This document shows, piece by piece, positions 43,012-55,671 of a stretch of 64,000 bases of DNA (positions within the stretch are counted from its first letter, which is position 1; each line of letters begins with the position of its first letter). The position numbers and the translations under genes were made by a program. Source of the DNA: Microstegium vimineum (lineage: Eukaryota; Streptophyta; Magnoliopsida; Poales; Poaceae); contig CM039120.1 of the NCBI GenBank assembly GCA_022036555.1, forward strand, positions 23,402,227 through 23,466,226. Reading direction: 5' to 3'. The notes under the pieces were generated by a model that saw only the letters and a list, made by a program, of their open reading frames with translations, was not told the DNA's origin and made no database searches.

Positions 43012-43710
43012 ATGGATCAAACCCCGCTTATCGAATATGGTGCTCCAACGGGCGCTAGCTTGGAGCCACCTAAATCATCTCAGGCCGTTCTGGCCGTTCG
43101 TTATGAGCTTCGCCCAAGTCTCATAGCGATGGTTCAGGAAAAACCATTTGCTGGGGACGAAGACGAAAATCCCTATACCCATATACGTGACTTTGAACAA
43201 CTTTGTTCATGTGTCCACATCTAAGGGATGAGGCCAAGTACCCTTAAGTGGAAGCTATTTCCATTCTCCTTAATGGGAATAGCCAAACGATGGTATGTTC
43301 GCCACGTAGATGACACAAAAGGAGATTGGGAAAAATTGATTCCTAAATTCTATTTGGCATTCTTCCCTATCCCTTGCGTCATTCGTCTTCGAAAAGAGAT
43401 CATCAATTTCTCGCAAAAAGAGAAAGAATATCTAGGTGATGCATGGGCCCGTCTGACAGATCTAGTATCTTCAGGCCCTGATCTCACTATAACCGAGCCT
43501 ACAGTGTTACAACATTTTTATGGCGGTCTTAGCAGAGATTCGGCACAACTACTTGACATATCTTCCGGGGGAGCCTTCCTGTGTTTACCCGTTAGTCGAG
43601 GGAAGAGTCTTCTTACAAAGATTCTTGATAACACCCCTATACTAACGTATACTATGAAGGACCCATGGAAGAACAAAAACCAACCCCCAGAGAAGAAACA
43701 ACATCGCTAG
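43012..43710 (+). pseudogene. gag: G1 gag
   Basis: Starts MDQTPLIEYGAPTGA, as in LARD. A TAA at 43222-43224 interrupts the frame, which continues through the gag core (LKWKLFPFSLMGIAKRWY; FSQKEKEYLGDAWARL; LQHFYGGLSRDSAQ) to a TAG at 43708-43710. A frame shift near 43665 leads into the protease frame. LARD has a Tyr codon where this copy has TAA. Confidence 0.85.
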
Positions 43711-45502
43711 CTGAAATTCTTCCCTCTACACCACAAAATCTTGCTATCGAACCTGAACCACCAAGGGAAGAAGAAATTCACCCCTTGGAATTCCCCCTTG
43801 ATATCGAGGCTGATCTATTTTCCGATTTTGGGAATGCCTCAAATCAATCTGTGCAAAAGAAGTCTTATGCTCGAAAAGCTCCGAACCACCACATTCCTAA
43901 TCTCATAGAAGAAGCATACCTTCAGGAGACAGTTCAAGAACTAGCGTCTGTCATGAGCAATGAGTGGTTAGAAGAGGCCGAATCTTCATCTGAACCAATT
44001 AGAATTCTGTCTTCCTCTACCACCATTCCTTGTCACATCGATAGAGCCAGGTTAGACTCTCTTTACGATCTTGCCGTAGGAGTTAGCATTATGTCTAAGT
44101 CTTTAGCTAATGCTCTCCTAGGCAATATAAAACTAACTCCAACCAACAAGTTCTTGAAGCTTCCTTTAGGACAATTGATTGAGAGTTTTGGGATCGCACA
44201 GACCATTCCTACGCTAATTAACAAAGTCAATATCCTCTTAAATTATTTCATATTTGATATGGAGGAATTCGACTTGTTAATTGGACATCCACTCATGAGA
44301 TTCCCTGATGGATCCCTTGATGGAAGTCTCAAGGATCATCTTGGGAGTAACATCAAGCTCTCAATTCCGCTCACCAATTCCATGAACACCATGACAGAAT
44401 CTGACCCCATAGAGGAAGTGATGGTTGCATCTCTTCTAGAATCATCTCATCCTGATCTAGAAGAAGAAGCCAAAGATTTCATCCAGGAAGAAGACGATCT
44501 AAACGAACCCATAGATCTGGAGAAATCCGAACCCCCATCTAAGCCCTCTATAGAGCTTAAACCCCTTCCAGCTGGTTTAAAATATGTCTTTCTAAATGAC
44601 GATCGTGAGGCCCCTGTAATCATCAGTGACAAACTCTCTCCGGAAGAGACGTTCAAACTCCTCATTATCCTAGAAAAGCATCAATCATTCTTAGGCTACT
44701 CTCTTCAAGATCTTAAGGGCATTAGTCCCGCTCTTTGCACACATCGCATCCCCATAGAACCTGAGGCTCTACCCTCTAGAGATCCCCAGCATAGATTGAA
44801 CAATGCGATGAGAGAAGTAGTAAAGAAGGAAGTCTTGAAACTCTTGCACACGGGGATCATCTACCCCATTCCTCACAGTGAATGGGTTAGCCCTGTGCAA
44901 GTTGTGCCTAAGAAGGGAGGTATGACGGTCGTTCGAAATGATAAGAACGAGTTGATTCCTCAACGAACCGTCACAGGTTGGAGAATGTGTATAGATTACC
45001 GGAGACTTAATAAGGCTACAAAGAAAGATCACTTCCCGTTACCCTTCATCGATGAGATGTTGGAACGGCTTGCAAAGCATTCTTTCTTTTGTTTCCTTGA
45101 TGGTTATTCGGGATATCATCAAATACCAATCCATCCCGATGATCAAAGTAAGACCACTTTCACATGCCCCTATGGAACATATGCATATAGGCGAATGTCT
45201 TTCGGCCTATGCAATGCTCCTGCTTCTTTTCAATGGTGCATGATGTCCATTTTCCCCAATATGATCGAAGAAATCATGGAAGTTTTCATGGATAATTTCT
45301 CCGTCTATGGAAAGACTTTTGATGATTGCCTTGAGAATCTGGATAGAGTCTTACAAAGATGCGAAGAAAAGCACTTAGTCCTGAACTGGGAGAAATGCCA
45401 TTTCATGGTTCGCGAAGGCATAGTGTTAGGACATAGAGTGTCCGAACGTGGGATAGAAGTAGATAGAGCTAAGACGAAGTCATCGAACAGCTTCCACCTC
45501 CC
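43665..45502 (+). pseudogene. G1 protease and reverse transcriptase
   Basis: A long open frame. A Glu/Pro-rich linker comes first, then a protease-like block (IPCHIDRARLDSLYDLAVGVSIMSKSL is the region; the usual DLGAS core is altered) and NYFIFDMEEFDLLIGHP. RT: HSEWVSPVQVVPKKGG, GWRMCIDYRRLNKAT, CFLDGYSGYHQI, and the active-site box EVFMDNFSVYG, in which the second aspartate of FMDD is Asn. This Athila-type RT wording separates G1 from the Tat element G2. A one-base loss near 45475 moves the reading frame. The altered box should abolish polymerase activity. Confidence 0.85.
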
Positions 45503-46993
45503 ATGAATGTTAAGGGAATTCGTAGCTTCCTTGGCCATGCAGGACTTTATATACGGTTTATTCAAGATTTCTCTCAAATTGCCCGTCCGTTAACAAGTCT
45601 GCTAGCCAAAGATGCACCCTTTGACTTCAATGATGAGTGCTTAGATGCGTTCTACATCCTCAAGAAAGCACTCATCTCAGCTCTGATCATTCAACCCCCT
45701 GATTGGAAGCTCCCTTTTGAAATAATGTGTGATGCTAGTGATTATGTTGTCGGTGCGGTGTTAGGCCAAACCAAAGATAAGAAGCATCATGCTATTTCAT
45801 ATGCTAGCAAAACCTTGACAGGGTCACAGCTAAACTATGCACCACTGAAAAAGAGTTGTTAGCCATGGTGTTTTCTATAGACAAGTTTAGATCTTACGTA
45901 GTAGGAGCAAAAGTCATTGTCTATATAGATCATGCTGCTCTTAAGTACATGCTCACTAAGAAAGATGCTAAACCACGTTTAATAAGATGGATCTTTCTAC
46001 TCCAAGAATTTGATCTTGAAATAAAAGATAAAAAGGGAGTAGAAAATTTTGTTGCCGATCATTTGTCGAGAATGCAATTCAAAGAAGCACAGAATTTGCC
46101 CATCAACGATTTCCTCAAAGATGACACACTCCTCAAGGTGATGGACTCCAACCCCTGGTATGCAAATATAGTCAACTTTATGGTTGCAGGCCATGTATCA
46201 CCAGGGGCAGATATGAAGAAACTAGTTCAAGAGAGTCGAGTGCACCTTTGGGATGAGCCATACCTCTATAGAGTATGTAATGATGGATTGCTAAGAAGAT
46301 GCGTACCTATAGAGGAGGCAATCAAGATCATGGAAAGATGCCACGAAGCAGAGTACGGAGGTCATTATGGAGCATTCAGAACTCATGCCAAGATTTGGCA
46401 GAGTGGGTTCTTCTGGCCAACCATGTACAAGGACACTCATGACTATGTCAAAAGATGTGCAAGGTGCCAGAAGCACGGGAACATCAATACCCGATATGCC
46501 ATGCCACTCACCAACAACCTACAAGTCAAGCTCTTTGATGTATGGGGCATTGACTACATGGGGCCCTTTCCACCATCAAAAGGGTATGAGTATATCTTAG
46601 TGGCGGTGGAATATGTATCCAAATGGATAGAAGCATTACCCTGCCGCAAAGCTGATGCAACCAATTCAAAGAGAATGTTCCATGAAGTGATATTCCCTAG
46701 ATTTGGAACTCCAAAGTTAGTCATAAGTGATGGGGGATCTCACTTCATTGACAAAGGCTTTCGCCAATTTCTCACTAATCAAGGAATCCGGCACAATGTT
46801 GCAACTCCTTACCATCCTCAAACAAGTGGTCAAGCAGAAACATCCAACAAACAAATCAAGAATATTCTGCAAAAGACCGTAGAAGAGATGGGTACTGCTT
46901 GGAATCACAAGCTACGAGAGGCACTTTGGGCATATAGGACCGCAAACAAGACCCCAATTGGTATGACACCATATCAACTTGTATACGGGAAAA
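45503..46993 (+). pseudogene. G1 RNase H and integrase, truncated
   Basis: RNase H begins in the frame of 45503 (IMCDASDYVVGAVLGQ; ISYASKTL), shifts near 45840, and continues (TTEKELLAMVFSIDKFRSY; VADHLSRM). Integrase: HHCC module near 46345-46475 (HEAEYGGHYG ... CARCQKHGN) and the acids in GIDYMGPF, ISDGGSHF and SGQAETSNK. It ends at YQLVYGK; beyond 46993 the open frame runs into Copia LTR sequence and is not gene sequence. Only a single RNase H is present, as usual for Athila. Confidence 0.85.
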
Positions 46994-49036
46994 TGAAGGA
47001 CCGAGAACAGCGACCAGAGGGGGGGGGTGAATGGGAGCCTCAAATTTCTCTCGAAATGTTCAGGCCACTCTTCCCAAAAACCAAACCCAGTTGCTGGGTG
47101 CTCAACCTCCCCAAGAAACGCAAGCGGGGATTCAGACGAAAACGGAGAAAAGAGAGCTTACCCGCAGTGGAGGAAAAACACCGGAAACCCCAAAACACAG
47201 GTTCTCAACCCCTAGGGAAAAGAGGCAAGAACCTAGGCAAAACGGGAGAAAACCTCAAAGCACAGGAGGCTCCGGACTACCTTGGTCAAGACCACCAGAC
47301 CAATGGAAGTGGTCCGATGCCTTTGGTCCGGTGCATAACAAAGCAACACCGGACTAGTCCATTGCCTCCTTTGAGTAATCCGACGCCTGCTCAGAAAATA
47401 GACAGTAAGTGCCGAGGCTCCGGACTACCAGTCCGACGCTCACCGTCGGACTATCACACCTGGTCCGACGCTCACTGAGAAACTCCCTCTCCAAAAATAG
47501 TAAGCACACAGGCTTCGGACGACCCGTCTGACGCTCACCGTCGGACCAAAGGCTCTGGTCCGACGCTTTGAGTAGTCAGGCGGTTTCCCGGGACTTGACC
47601 ACTGGACCACTTGCAATGGTCCAGAGCCTAATCAAAGTCGTCCAACGCCTGGTCCGGAGCTCACGAACAGAAAAATTGAAGCCCGCGAAAATGAACTTCT
47701 CTCCGCCAAATCTTCCCAAAACTCAACCAAATGATCACCAACTGCAACCAAACATTGTAGGCATGATCCTAGTGCAGTTGGGGAGCTATCCCAAAGAAAT
47801 CATCGCTCAATTTGGAGAGGATAAACGGGAACACTCGGATTTGGGGGAGAAAAAAGCAAAACGAAGAACACCACAAAGAAATTGCCCGATCTATGCACTC
47901 GTGAGGTTTGAGAGGAATTCCTTTGGTGCAAAGAAGCTCCTCACGATTGCTAACAACTTGGTTCAAGCAGATTTTACAAAGCTACTCTCAACAAAGAGAA
48001 ATCATCTTGGTAAAAAGAGAGAGCAAAAGCAAAACGCGAAGAACACAAGCAAAACGGGGACACAATCACGAAATCGAAGCCACCATGGCTTACGGAGGTT
48101 ACGGCCTCCGATTCCTTGCGACAAACTCAAGTTCTTACAAAGGTTGGTGGAAGCAACCTAGGGATCTCATGAACTAGAGAGAGAGAGAGTGGGGGCAAGT
48201 GATTAGGGTTCAAGAGATGGGATGAGGGATACCCCTTCACCCCTACTTATCGGGCTTTGGCTATTTCCCAAAGACCCCCTAGATACATTGAGTGAACTAC
48301 CTAGCCTAAGAATTGCAGTCCAAGCTCTGGAAAATATCTCCCGCATTTTGAATGGACGGCCCCGCTTCCTGTCGGGAGTTGCCGTTGCCTCGACGCAACC
48401 TCCAGGATTCCGCCACGTGCCATGCCCGCTTCCTCGGAAGCTCCGCCTAGGTTTTGAGGCCCAAACCCAGGAAACCCCCACCGGTAGATTTGGGCTCAAC
48501 TACCGAACCCCGAGTTTTGCGGCCCAAACTCGGAAACCGACGCGGATGGTTTTGAGGCCCAAACTCGGAAACCGACGCGGATGGTTTTGAGGCCCAAACC
48601 ACCAAACCACTAGACGCGAGCCACCTTGTCTTCGCCCGGTCGGACTCCGAGTCCCCTAAGCCTCCGCTCGACTCGCGTGTCCACCGTCTTGACTTGGTCA
48701 ACTCGGTCTACCTCCATGTCTTCTCGCACTCGCTAGTGCCAAGTACTAGCCACCACAGCTAGTCCGCCGACGCCCATGGTCCCTCAGTCCTTGCCCCGCT
48801 TCCGCCCTTCACCGCTCTCAGTCCATCGGCACGGCAAGCCTCTACTCGACCTTCTCTACGCCATTGACCACTGTCACTAGACATAGCACCTGCACACCAC
48901 AAGCCGATAGACAAGCACACATTTCTTCTTTCGCAGAGGTTAGGGTAAGCCACTCAAACTGAAACACTCACGTGTTGGTCAATCACTCATCATCAAAACT
49001 GAACATACATGGGTACTTATCCACCATGTGTTCACA
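46994..49036 (-). repeat. 3' LTR of C2
   Basis: 2043 bp; in sense TGTGAACACATGG (49036 downward) to CTCGGTCCTTCA (46994). Contains a GTCCGGAC-type array (about 47270-47680) and a perfect 35-bp tandem duplication (48521-48590), which partly explain its greater length than C1 and C4 LTRs. Confidence 0.85.
48521..48590. repeat. 35-bp tandem duplication in the C2 LTR
   Basis: GGCCCAAACTCGGAAACCG... repeats at 48521 and 48556, with a third partial start at 48591. C4 has only one copy at the equivalent place. Confidence 0.85.
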
Positions 49037-49047
49037 ATCTCCCCCTT
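49037..49047 (-). other. Polypurine tract of C2
   Basis: AAGGGGGAGAT on the minus strand, directly before the LTR start TGTGAACAC. This fixes the LTR boundary of the family. Confidence 0.85.
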
Positions 49048-50722
49048 GATGAGTGCATTGTCAACACAAGTGCATTTTGGATTTGAGCCACAAGGTAAAG
49101 GTCTCCAAATGACCAAAAAGTTGAGAAGGCCAAAACGGGGTCACTTGAGAGAAGCAAACACGATACAAATTAAAAGAGAGGCAAAAAAATGATACCAATT
49201 AAAAGCATCCTTCAAAACACCTCATGACAAAGCCACTTACTGATGCCAAACAAAAGCATATGGGCAAAACAAAGCTAGCCCTCAAGAAGAGGCAGAGACG
49301 GGCTCAACGCCGCTAGCAAGTCCAAGATACCAATCACAAACTCTCAAAGCTCATAAAACCAATTTAAGCACTAGGGGAGCTCAAAAGATACCAATTTAAA
49401 ACCACTTACGTCCCCTAATGCTCAAGAAGCAATTGAAACTTGTCGGAGCCAACAAAGCAAGCTAGATCCTCCAGAAGAGGCAAAGGCTCAACACATCTAG
49501 CAAAAACTCCCCCTGAGCAAGATACCAATTGGAAAACTAAGAGAAGCACTCTCCAGATACCAAGAAGGGGTGAAAAGAGCCAAGTAAAAAAGGTACCAAT
49601 TAAGCTCAAAAAGCACATTTGCTCCCCCTTGGAAGTAGATGGCTGAAAAAGGAATGAAATGCACATCTCTCCCCCTTGTTGACACATGTAGCTCATCAAA
49701 CGTCAACAACTCAAGATCCGACTACAAATGCCATGAAATGCAAAAATGAGTGCAAAAACTTCATACTTAAAGATAAGACAATGAATAGATGCTCTAAGTG
49801 ATGTGATCCTGTGAGAATAGGAAAAGCTCTACGTGCCCAACAAAGACTCAAGTTGAGCTCAAGATCACTTTAGAAGCTATTTTAGAGAGCATATCATGTG
49901 AAAGCAAAGAAAGGGTATCACCTCCTAGGGACAGCTAGTCATGGAACACAAGATTGGATCTATCTCAAAGCAATCTCATGTATAGCAAGTAAAACTATCC
50001 CTTAGCAAAGTTCATACAACAAGTCAATGACCCAACTGAATGAATTTTCCAAATTTCAGAGTTTTGCAGCCAATTTTCAGTTTTAGGCACATTTAAGTTG
50101 TATGCGAGTGGTTGTCTGCAAAGTGACGCCACTGCTTACCAACCGGGCGAAGTCAAAGGACTTGACACACCGGTTTTGGTCATACACGACACCGCTCAAG
50201 TATCGACCCATATGGGAAGCAGTCTCGAACACATGGTGAAGTGCTCACAAGGCAGACCCAACTCGATCTTTCCAATTCACAAAACAGAGAGCAATTTCAT
50301 TTTAGATATTAATCATGGTGCTCAAAGTTAGTGAATGAAACAAAGAAGAGCCATAGTTACAAGCTATATACAGGGCAGCCAAGAAGGATCTTCAAAAGCC
50401 TACACATGCTAGTGCCATTCCGAGGTGATATGGGGAATTTAAATTCAGTTTTAAAGCTTTTCTAACTTAGCTCTATTGCATATCATATAGATCAAAAAGA
50501 GTCTAAGTTAGGCAACACCAGACACATTAAACACCTCAAACAGAGCATAGATCCATTATATCGGCTATAGATATGAAGCTTAAAATGAACTATGCCACAA
50601 ATGCAAATGAGATGCAAAATATAATGACACCAACTCACACTAACAAGACACCAAATTAGAAGAAGGACAAAGAAAAGACAAAAAGAACCAAAAAGAACTA
50701 TGATACACAAAACTTTCCTCCT
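49048..50722 (-). other. C2 3' UTR
   Basis: 1.7 kb without a supported gene. It has repeated GATACCAATT words near 49190-49600 and matches the C1 3' UTR in inverted orientation from about 49900 on. Confidence 0.7.
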
Positions 50723-52168
50723 CTAAAAAGGATAGCAAACACCCAACTTGCCTCGAAGGCGAGAAAACACAGCTTGATCCAAAGGCTTAGTGAGAATATC
50801 CGCAAGCTGGTTTTGGGTCTCGACATGTCAGAGGTCAATGTCGCCCTTCTCGTAATGATCTCGCAAGAATAGAAAGCAGACCTCAATGTGCTTGGTCTTT
50901 GAATGAAGCACATGATTTTTAGCCACACTAATTGCACTCGTGCTATCGCAAAGCAAAGGCACCTTAGTAAGCTCAAGACCAAAATCTCTCAAAGTGGCAA
51001 TCATCCAAATCAACTACGAGCAACATCTAGCCGCGGCAACATACTCAGCTTCGCACGTCGACTGTGCCACGCTAGACTGTTTGCGAGATGACCAAGAAAC
51101 CAAAGAAGACCCGAGAAACTGGCAAGTCCCAGAAGTGGACTTCCGATCAAGATGGCATCCGACAAAGTCAGCGTCAGAGTAACCGCAAAGCACAAGAGAG
51201 GAAGCAGTGGAAAACCAAAGTCCAAATTCGGGAGTGAAGTGCAAGTACCTCATGATGCGTTTCACCGCATGCTTGTGCGAAGTCCGTGAGGACGCCTGAA
51301 AGCATGCACACAAGCAAACAGCGAACTGAATGTCCGGCCGAGTCGCTGTCAAGTACAGAAGCGACCCGATCATGCTTCGGTACTCGGTCTGGTCCACTAC
51401 CTCTCCTTCCCCGTCCGCATCCAAGGCAGTAGTGGTTGACATAGGCGTCGAGAGGGGCTTTGCCTCGCCCATGTCAAACTTTTTTAATATATCCTTCGTG
51501 TACTTGCCTTGGTGCACAAACGTCCCTTCCCGGGTTTGCATGATTTGTAACCCAAGAAAGAAAGTCAACTCTCCCATCATGCTCATCTCAAATTCCGTGC
51601 TCATAAGATCTGCAAACTTGGCAACAAGAGCATGATAAGAACCACCAAAGATGATATCATCCACGTATATTTGGACAAGGAGAGTGTCTTTGCCTTGCTT
51701 GAGGAGAAACAATGTCTTATCTACCGATCCCATTTTAAAGCCCTTAGCAAGAAAAAAGGTTTTTAGCCTATCATACCATGCTCTGGGTGCTTATTTCAAA
51801 CCATACAAAGATTTGTGAAGTTTAAAAACATGGTTTGGAAATTTGGGATTTTTGAAACCGGGAGGTTGTTTAACATAAACTTCCTCCTCTATGTAGCCAT
51901 TTAAGAAAGCACTTTTAACGTCCATTTGAAAAAGTTTGAAACCCTTAGAAGCCGCAAAAGCCAAAAGGATCCTAATTGCTTCTAAACGAGCTACGGGAGC
52001 AAAGGTTTCCTCATAGTCTATTCCCTCCTTTTGACAAAAGCCTTGAGCTACCAACCTAGCCTTGTTGCGCACTACCACCCCATCTTCACTTTGTTTGTTT
52101 TTGAAAACCCATTTGGTACCTATGGGGTGGCAAATAGGTGGTGGAGGAACTAAGACCCAAACGCGGTT
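50723..52168 (-). pseudogene. C2 reverse transcriptase and RNase H
   Basis: One continuous frame from the integrase linker to a stop at 50723-50725, broken by stops at 51791-51793, 51014-51016 and 50828-50830 and by the TGA at 52169. RT: VFKNKQSEDG, QMDVKSAFLNGYIEEEVYVKQP and an intact catalytic box IYVDDIIFGG. RNase H: GYSDADFVGCHLDRKSTSG; CDSTSAISVAKNH; ADIL (the end is altered to FSLSLW-like in another frame). The RT active site is better kept than in C1, but no full protein can be made. Confidence 0.88.
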
Positions 52169-53395
52169 TCACTCAAAGTTTTCTAACTCCTCATGCATGG
52201 CATTAACCCAATCCGGATCCATCAAAGCGTGTCCAACATCTCGGGGCTCAAAAGAAGCGACAAAAGCCGAATGAGCAAAGTGAGAGATATAGGACCTGGA
52301 CCGCGTGACTCGACGGTGAATGTCGCCGATGATGTTCTCCGGTGGGTGCTGCCGCTGGATGTGGCGTGGAGCCTGCCTGGACGAAGTGGCCTCCCCCTCG
52401 ACAGCAGCTGGAGCTCCCTCAGGTGCAACGGGCACCGACTGAGGAAGCTGCTCGAACGGACCCCATGTAGAGGAAGTAGACGGATCGGGACCGTGAGCCG
52501 AAGTGGATGTCGCAGGGTTGACGGGGGCAGCCAGTGGAGTTGGCTTGGGTTCACCCCAATCGGCGTTGTCCTGCTCCTCCTCCACAAAGATACTAGTGTT
52601 CACCTCATCATCACCTGCAAGCTCAAAAGCAGTGGAAACAGTAGGGCATAGTCTCATCGAAGGTAATTTCACAAGTCTCCATCACTCGGTTAGTCTCAAG
52701 GTTAAGTGCACGATAAGCACGAGAGTGAGTAGAATAACCCAGAAAGATACCATCAGAAGACCGTGATTCAAATTTATCAAACTTACCGCCCTTTTTGAGG
52801 ATGAAGCACCTGCACCCAAACACCCATAGGTGACTTACCTTGGGTGGTCTCCCAAATCGCAACTCATAAGAAGTCTTCTTCTTGAAAGCTCGGAGGAAAA
52901 TGTGATTGGAAACATAGAAAGCAGAACTGAGTGCCTCTGCCCAATACCGCCTAAGAGTCCTATGCTCATCGAGCATCGTCCTAGCTATCTCAATAAGGGT
53001 CCGATTATTGCGCTCAACAACACCGTTCTGCTGGGGAGTCTGAGGTGAGGAAAACTGGTGATCGAGACCCAAAGAAGAGCAAATAGTTGCAAAGTGAGCA
53101 TTCTTCAATTCTATGCCATTGTCACTGCGGATAGCTCTCATGGCATTCTTAGGTAGCTCATTTTGCAATCTCAAAATCAGATCTCGAACAAGTGAAAAAG
53201 CATCATCCTTACTCTCCAAAAAGAACACCTAAGAGTATCTCGAGTAGTCATCAACGACTACACCCACATACCACTTCCCTCCTTCCGACCTAACCCGAGT
53301 TGGACCAACTGTGTCCATGTGTAAGAGCTCGTCGGGTCGAGTGGTCATGATCTCAGTCACAGGAGGATGGGAAGCAGCAAACCTGCCTCCGATCA
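52169..53395 (-). pseudogene. C2 integrase, N-terminus missing
   Basis: Core acids in HMDTVGP, RSDNGIELKN and the ERNNRTLIEIARTMLDEH helix; then FGCRCF, KFESRSSDGIFLGYSTHSRAY and the Ser/Pro linker. A stop occurs at 53229-53231 and a shift near 52640. The right end near 53395 is a rearrangement point. The C-terminal linker ends at TGA 52169-52171, at the same codon as a stop in C1. Confidence 0.85.
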
Positions 53396-54343
53396 TCTTC
53401 GTTTTGCCTTTTCTCCCCCAAATCCGAGTGTTCCTGTTTATCCTCTCCAAATTGAGCAATGATTTCTTCGGGATAGCTCCCCAACTGCACAAGGATCATG
53501 CCTACAAAGTTTTTGTCAGTTGGAGTTCATTTGATTGAGTTTTGGGAAGATTTGGCGGAGTGAAATCGGTTTTCGCGGGTTTTCTGTGCGATGTTCGTGA
53601 GCTCCGGACCACCCTCCGGACCACTTTGGACAAGGCTCCGGACCATAGGCGAGTGGTCCTATGGTCTGGCCGAAAGTCTGCAGAGCAGCCCCTAGCTCCG
53701 AACCAAGCTCTGGACTAGTCCTGTGGTACCGTAGGACCACTAGTCCGGAGGTTGGGAGCTCACTGCATTGGCTGAATTTGAGAAGAAAAAGTGTCGGACC
53801 ACCCATCGGACCACCCTCCGGACCATAGCACCGGACCATAGCGAGTGGTCCTGTGTTGTGGCCGAAAAACTACAGCAAGGACCCTAGCTTCGGACCTTAG
53901 CTCCGGACCACTCGTCTTGGTCCTGTGGTCACTGACAGAAGTAGTCATGTGCTCGTTTCTCTCTCGTCCGGACTCCGAATCAAGTTCTATTTGTTGCGTT
54001 GGATTCGTATTCACGTAAGGAACATTATTAGGTACTTTTGAGACCAGTTCTCATAAGTATTTTGGGGTGTGTTCTTGCCTCTTCTCTCTAGGGGTTGAGA
54101 GTACCACTCTCGGTGTATCGGTTTCGAGTTCGTGGCTTCGTTTGTTCTCCATATTCTCCGACCGCTCCGCTGCACCTTTAGGAGTCTTCCTAAGGTGTCC
54201 ACCTACTTGTTAGGTCGTGTGCGAGTCAGCTCTTCCGATGTCAAGTTTTGGGTGTGAGTTTGGGACAAGGGCCAAGTCCTTGAGTTGGATTTTATTTGGC
54301 TCTCATTCGCCCCCCCCCTCTGGTCGCCGTTCTTGGTCCTTCA
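53396..54343 (+). repeat. Forward Copia LTR tail (last 950 bp of an LTR)
   Basis: Matches the C2 and C4 LTRs in inverted orientation and ends GTTCTTGGTCCTTCA at 54343. It contains a CCGGACCAC-type array (about 53598-53935). The upstream part of the LTR is missing at the junction with C2. The right edge is a clean LTR end next to C4 integrase, as expected for a real insertion end (possible target CCTCA). Confidence 0.75.
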
Positions 54344-55183
54344 CCTCATCATCACCTACAAGCTCAAAAGCAGTGGAAACACAGGGCATAGTTTCATCGA
54401 AGGTAATCTCACAAGTCTCCATCACTCGGTTAGTTTCAAGGTTAAGTGCACGATAAGCACGAGAGTGAGTATAATAACCAAGAAAGATACTGTCAGAAGA
54501 CCGTGATTCAAATTTATCCAACTTACCGCCCTTTTGAGGATGAAGCACCTGCACCCAAACACCCGTAGGTGACTTACCTTGTGTGGTCTCTCAAATCATA
54601 GTTCATAAGAAGTCTTCTTCTTGAAAGCTCGAAGAAAAATGCGATTGGAAACATAGCAAGCAAAACTGAGTGCCTCGGCCCAATACCGCCTAGGAGTCCT
54701 ATGCTCATCGAGCATCGTCCTGGGCATCTCAACAAGGGTTCAATTCTTGCGCTCAACAACACCGTTCTGCTGGGGAATGTGAGGTGAGGAAAACTGGTGG
54801 TCGAGACCCAAAGAAGAGCAAAGAGTTGCAAAGTGAACATTCTTGAATTATGCGCCATTGTCACTATGGATAGCTCTCATGGAATTCTTAGGTAGCTCAT
54901 TTTGCAATCTCAAAATTAGATCTCGAACAAGTGGAAAAGCCTCATCCTTACTCTCCAAAAAGAACACCCAAGAGTATCTCGAGTAGTCATCAACAACTAC
55001 AACCACATACCACTTCACTCCTTCCGAGCTGACCCGAGCTGGACCAACTGTGTCCATGTGTAAGAGCTCGCCGGGTTGTGAGGTCATAATTTGAGTTACG
55101 GGAGGATGGGAAGCAGCAACCATCTTGCTATGTCTGCAAGGATGGCAAACCAAGTCCTTCTCGAACTTTAGCTTTGACAATCC
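54344..55183 (-). pseudogene. C4 integrase, C-terminus missing
   Basis: Starts with the zinc-binding remnant (CHPCRHSKMVAASH), then HMDTVGPAR, VVVDDYSRYSWVFFLESKDEAF and IHSDNGA, followed by a shift near 54850. A second frame gives the PYELRF-like and SRSSDSIFLGYYTHSRAY parts to GDDEV. The open frame that runs on to KDQERRPEGGGE is read-through into LTR sequence. Confidence 0.85.
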
Positions 55184-55671
55184 TTAGATAAGGTCCATTG
55201 AGCTAAGCCTTGCAAGCAAGTCAAAACTCAAGTGTCCCAATCTCATATGCCACTTCCAAAGCTCGGAAGAAGAACCGGCAAGAAGACAACGAGAAGGTCC
55301 GGAAGAGATAGTAAAATCCGCACGAAAAACCTTCCTGAAGGGCAAAATCCAGCAAACAAGCTCACCACGAGAGTCCAAAATCCGAGAGAGATTAGGCTTG
55401 AAACTCACTTCTAAACCATCATCAAGGAGTTGCGAAACCGAAAGAAGGTTAAAATGCAAATTTGCAACCAACGCAACATCCTTGAGGACAAAAGAAGAGT
55501 TCACTCGGATCGACCCTCGGGAGACAACCTTACCTTTACTCTTGTCCCCGAATGTTATATACTCGGTGTGGTGCACGGGGTCGAGGCTGGAGAACCACTT
55601 GGCACTTCCAGTCATATGACGTGAGCATCCGGAATCCACAAGCCAAGTCTCCTCCAGTCCTCCTTCCTACA
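55184..55671 (-). pseudogene. C4 protease and GAG-pre-integrase region
   Basis: The protease motif is DSGCSRHMTG with the catalytic Asp. It continues through ITFGDKSKGKV and NLLSVSQLLDDG to the GAG-pre-integrase block WKWHMRLGHLSFDLLARL. The frame stops just after it (MDLI, stop 55184-55186). The upstream border with gag has a TGA and then TGTAG/G (55674-55666), with the protease in a different frame from gag. Confidence 0.82.

Larger units (their letters stand above)
41544..46993 (+). mobile_element. G1: Athila-lineage Gypsy retrotransposon, 5' part
   Basis: 5' LTR (41544-42908), tRNA-Asp type PBS, gag, protease, RT, RNase H and integrase in the Gypsy order. It is cut within integrase after YQLVYGK by the C2 LTR at 46994. 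The 3' LTR and any env-like ORF are absent. It is the autonomous-type relative of LARD, as gag and LTRs match. It contains several stops and shifts and a changed RT active site. Confidence 0.88.
46994..53395 (-). mobile_element. C2: Copia retrotransposon (reverse), 3' half
   Basis: 3' LTR (46994-49036), PPT, 3' UTR, RNase H, RT and integrase in reverse. It was inserted into G1 (left flank GAAAA). On the right it stops near 53395 within the N-terminal integrase, joined to an inverted LTR tail; gag, protease and the 5' LTR are lost. It is the same family as C1 and C4, about 93 percent identical to C4 in a compared integrase stretch by eye. Confidence 0.85.

Noticed and set aside
46994..47478. 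Open frame continuing G1 integrase beyond 46993
   Set aside because: Read-through into the reverse C2 LTR; homology to integrase stops exactly at the LTR end.
54303..54343. C4 integrase frame extending into KDQERRPEGGGE
   Set aside because: These residues come from the LTR tail in antisense, not from the protein.
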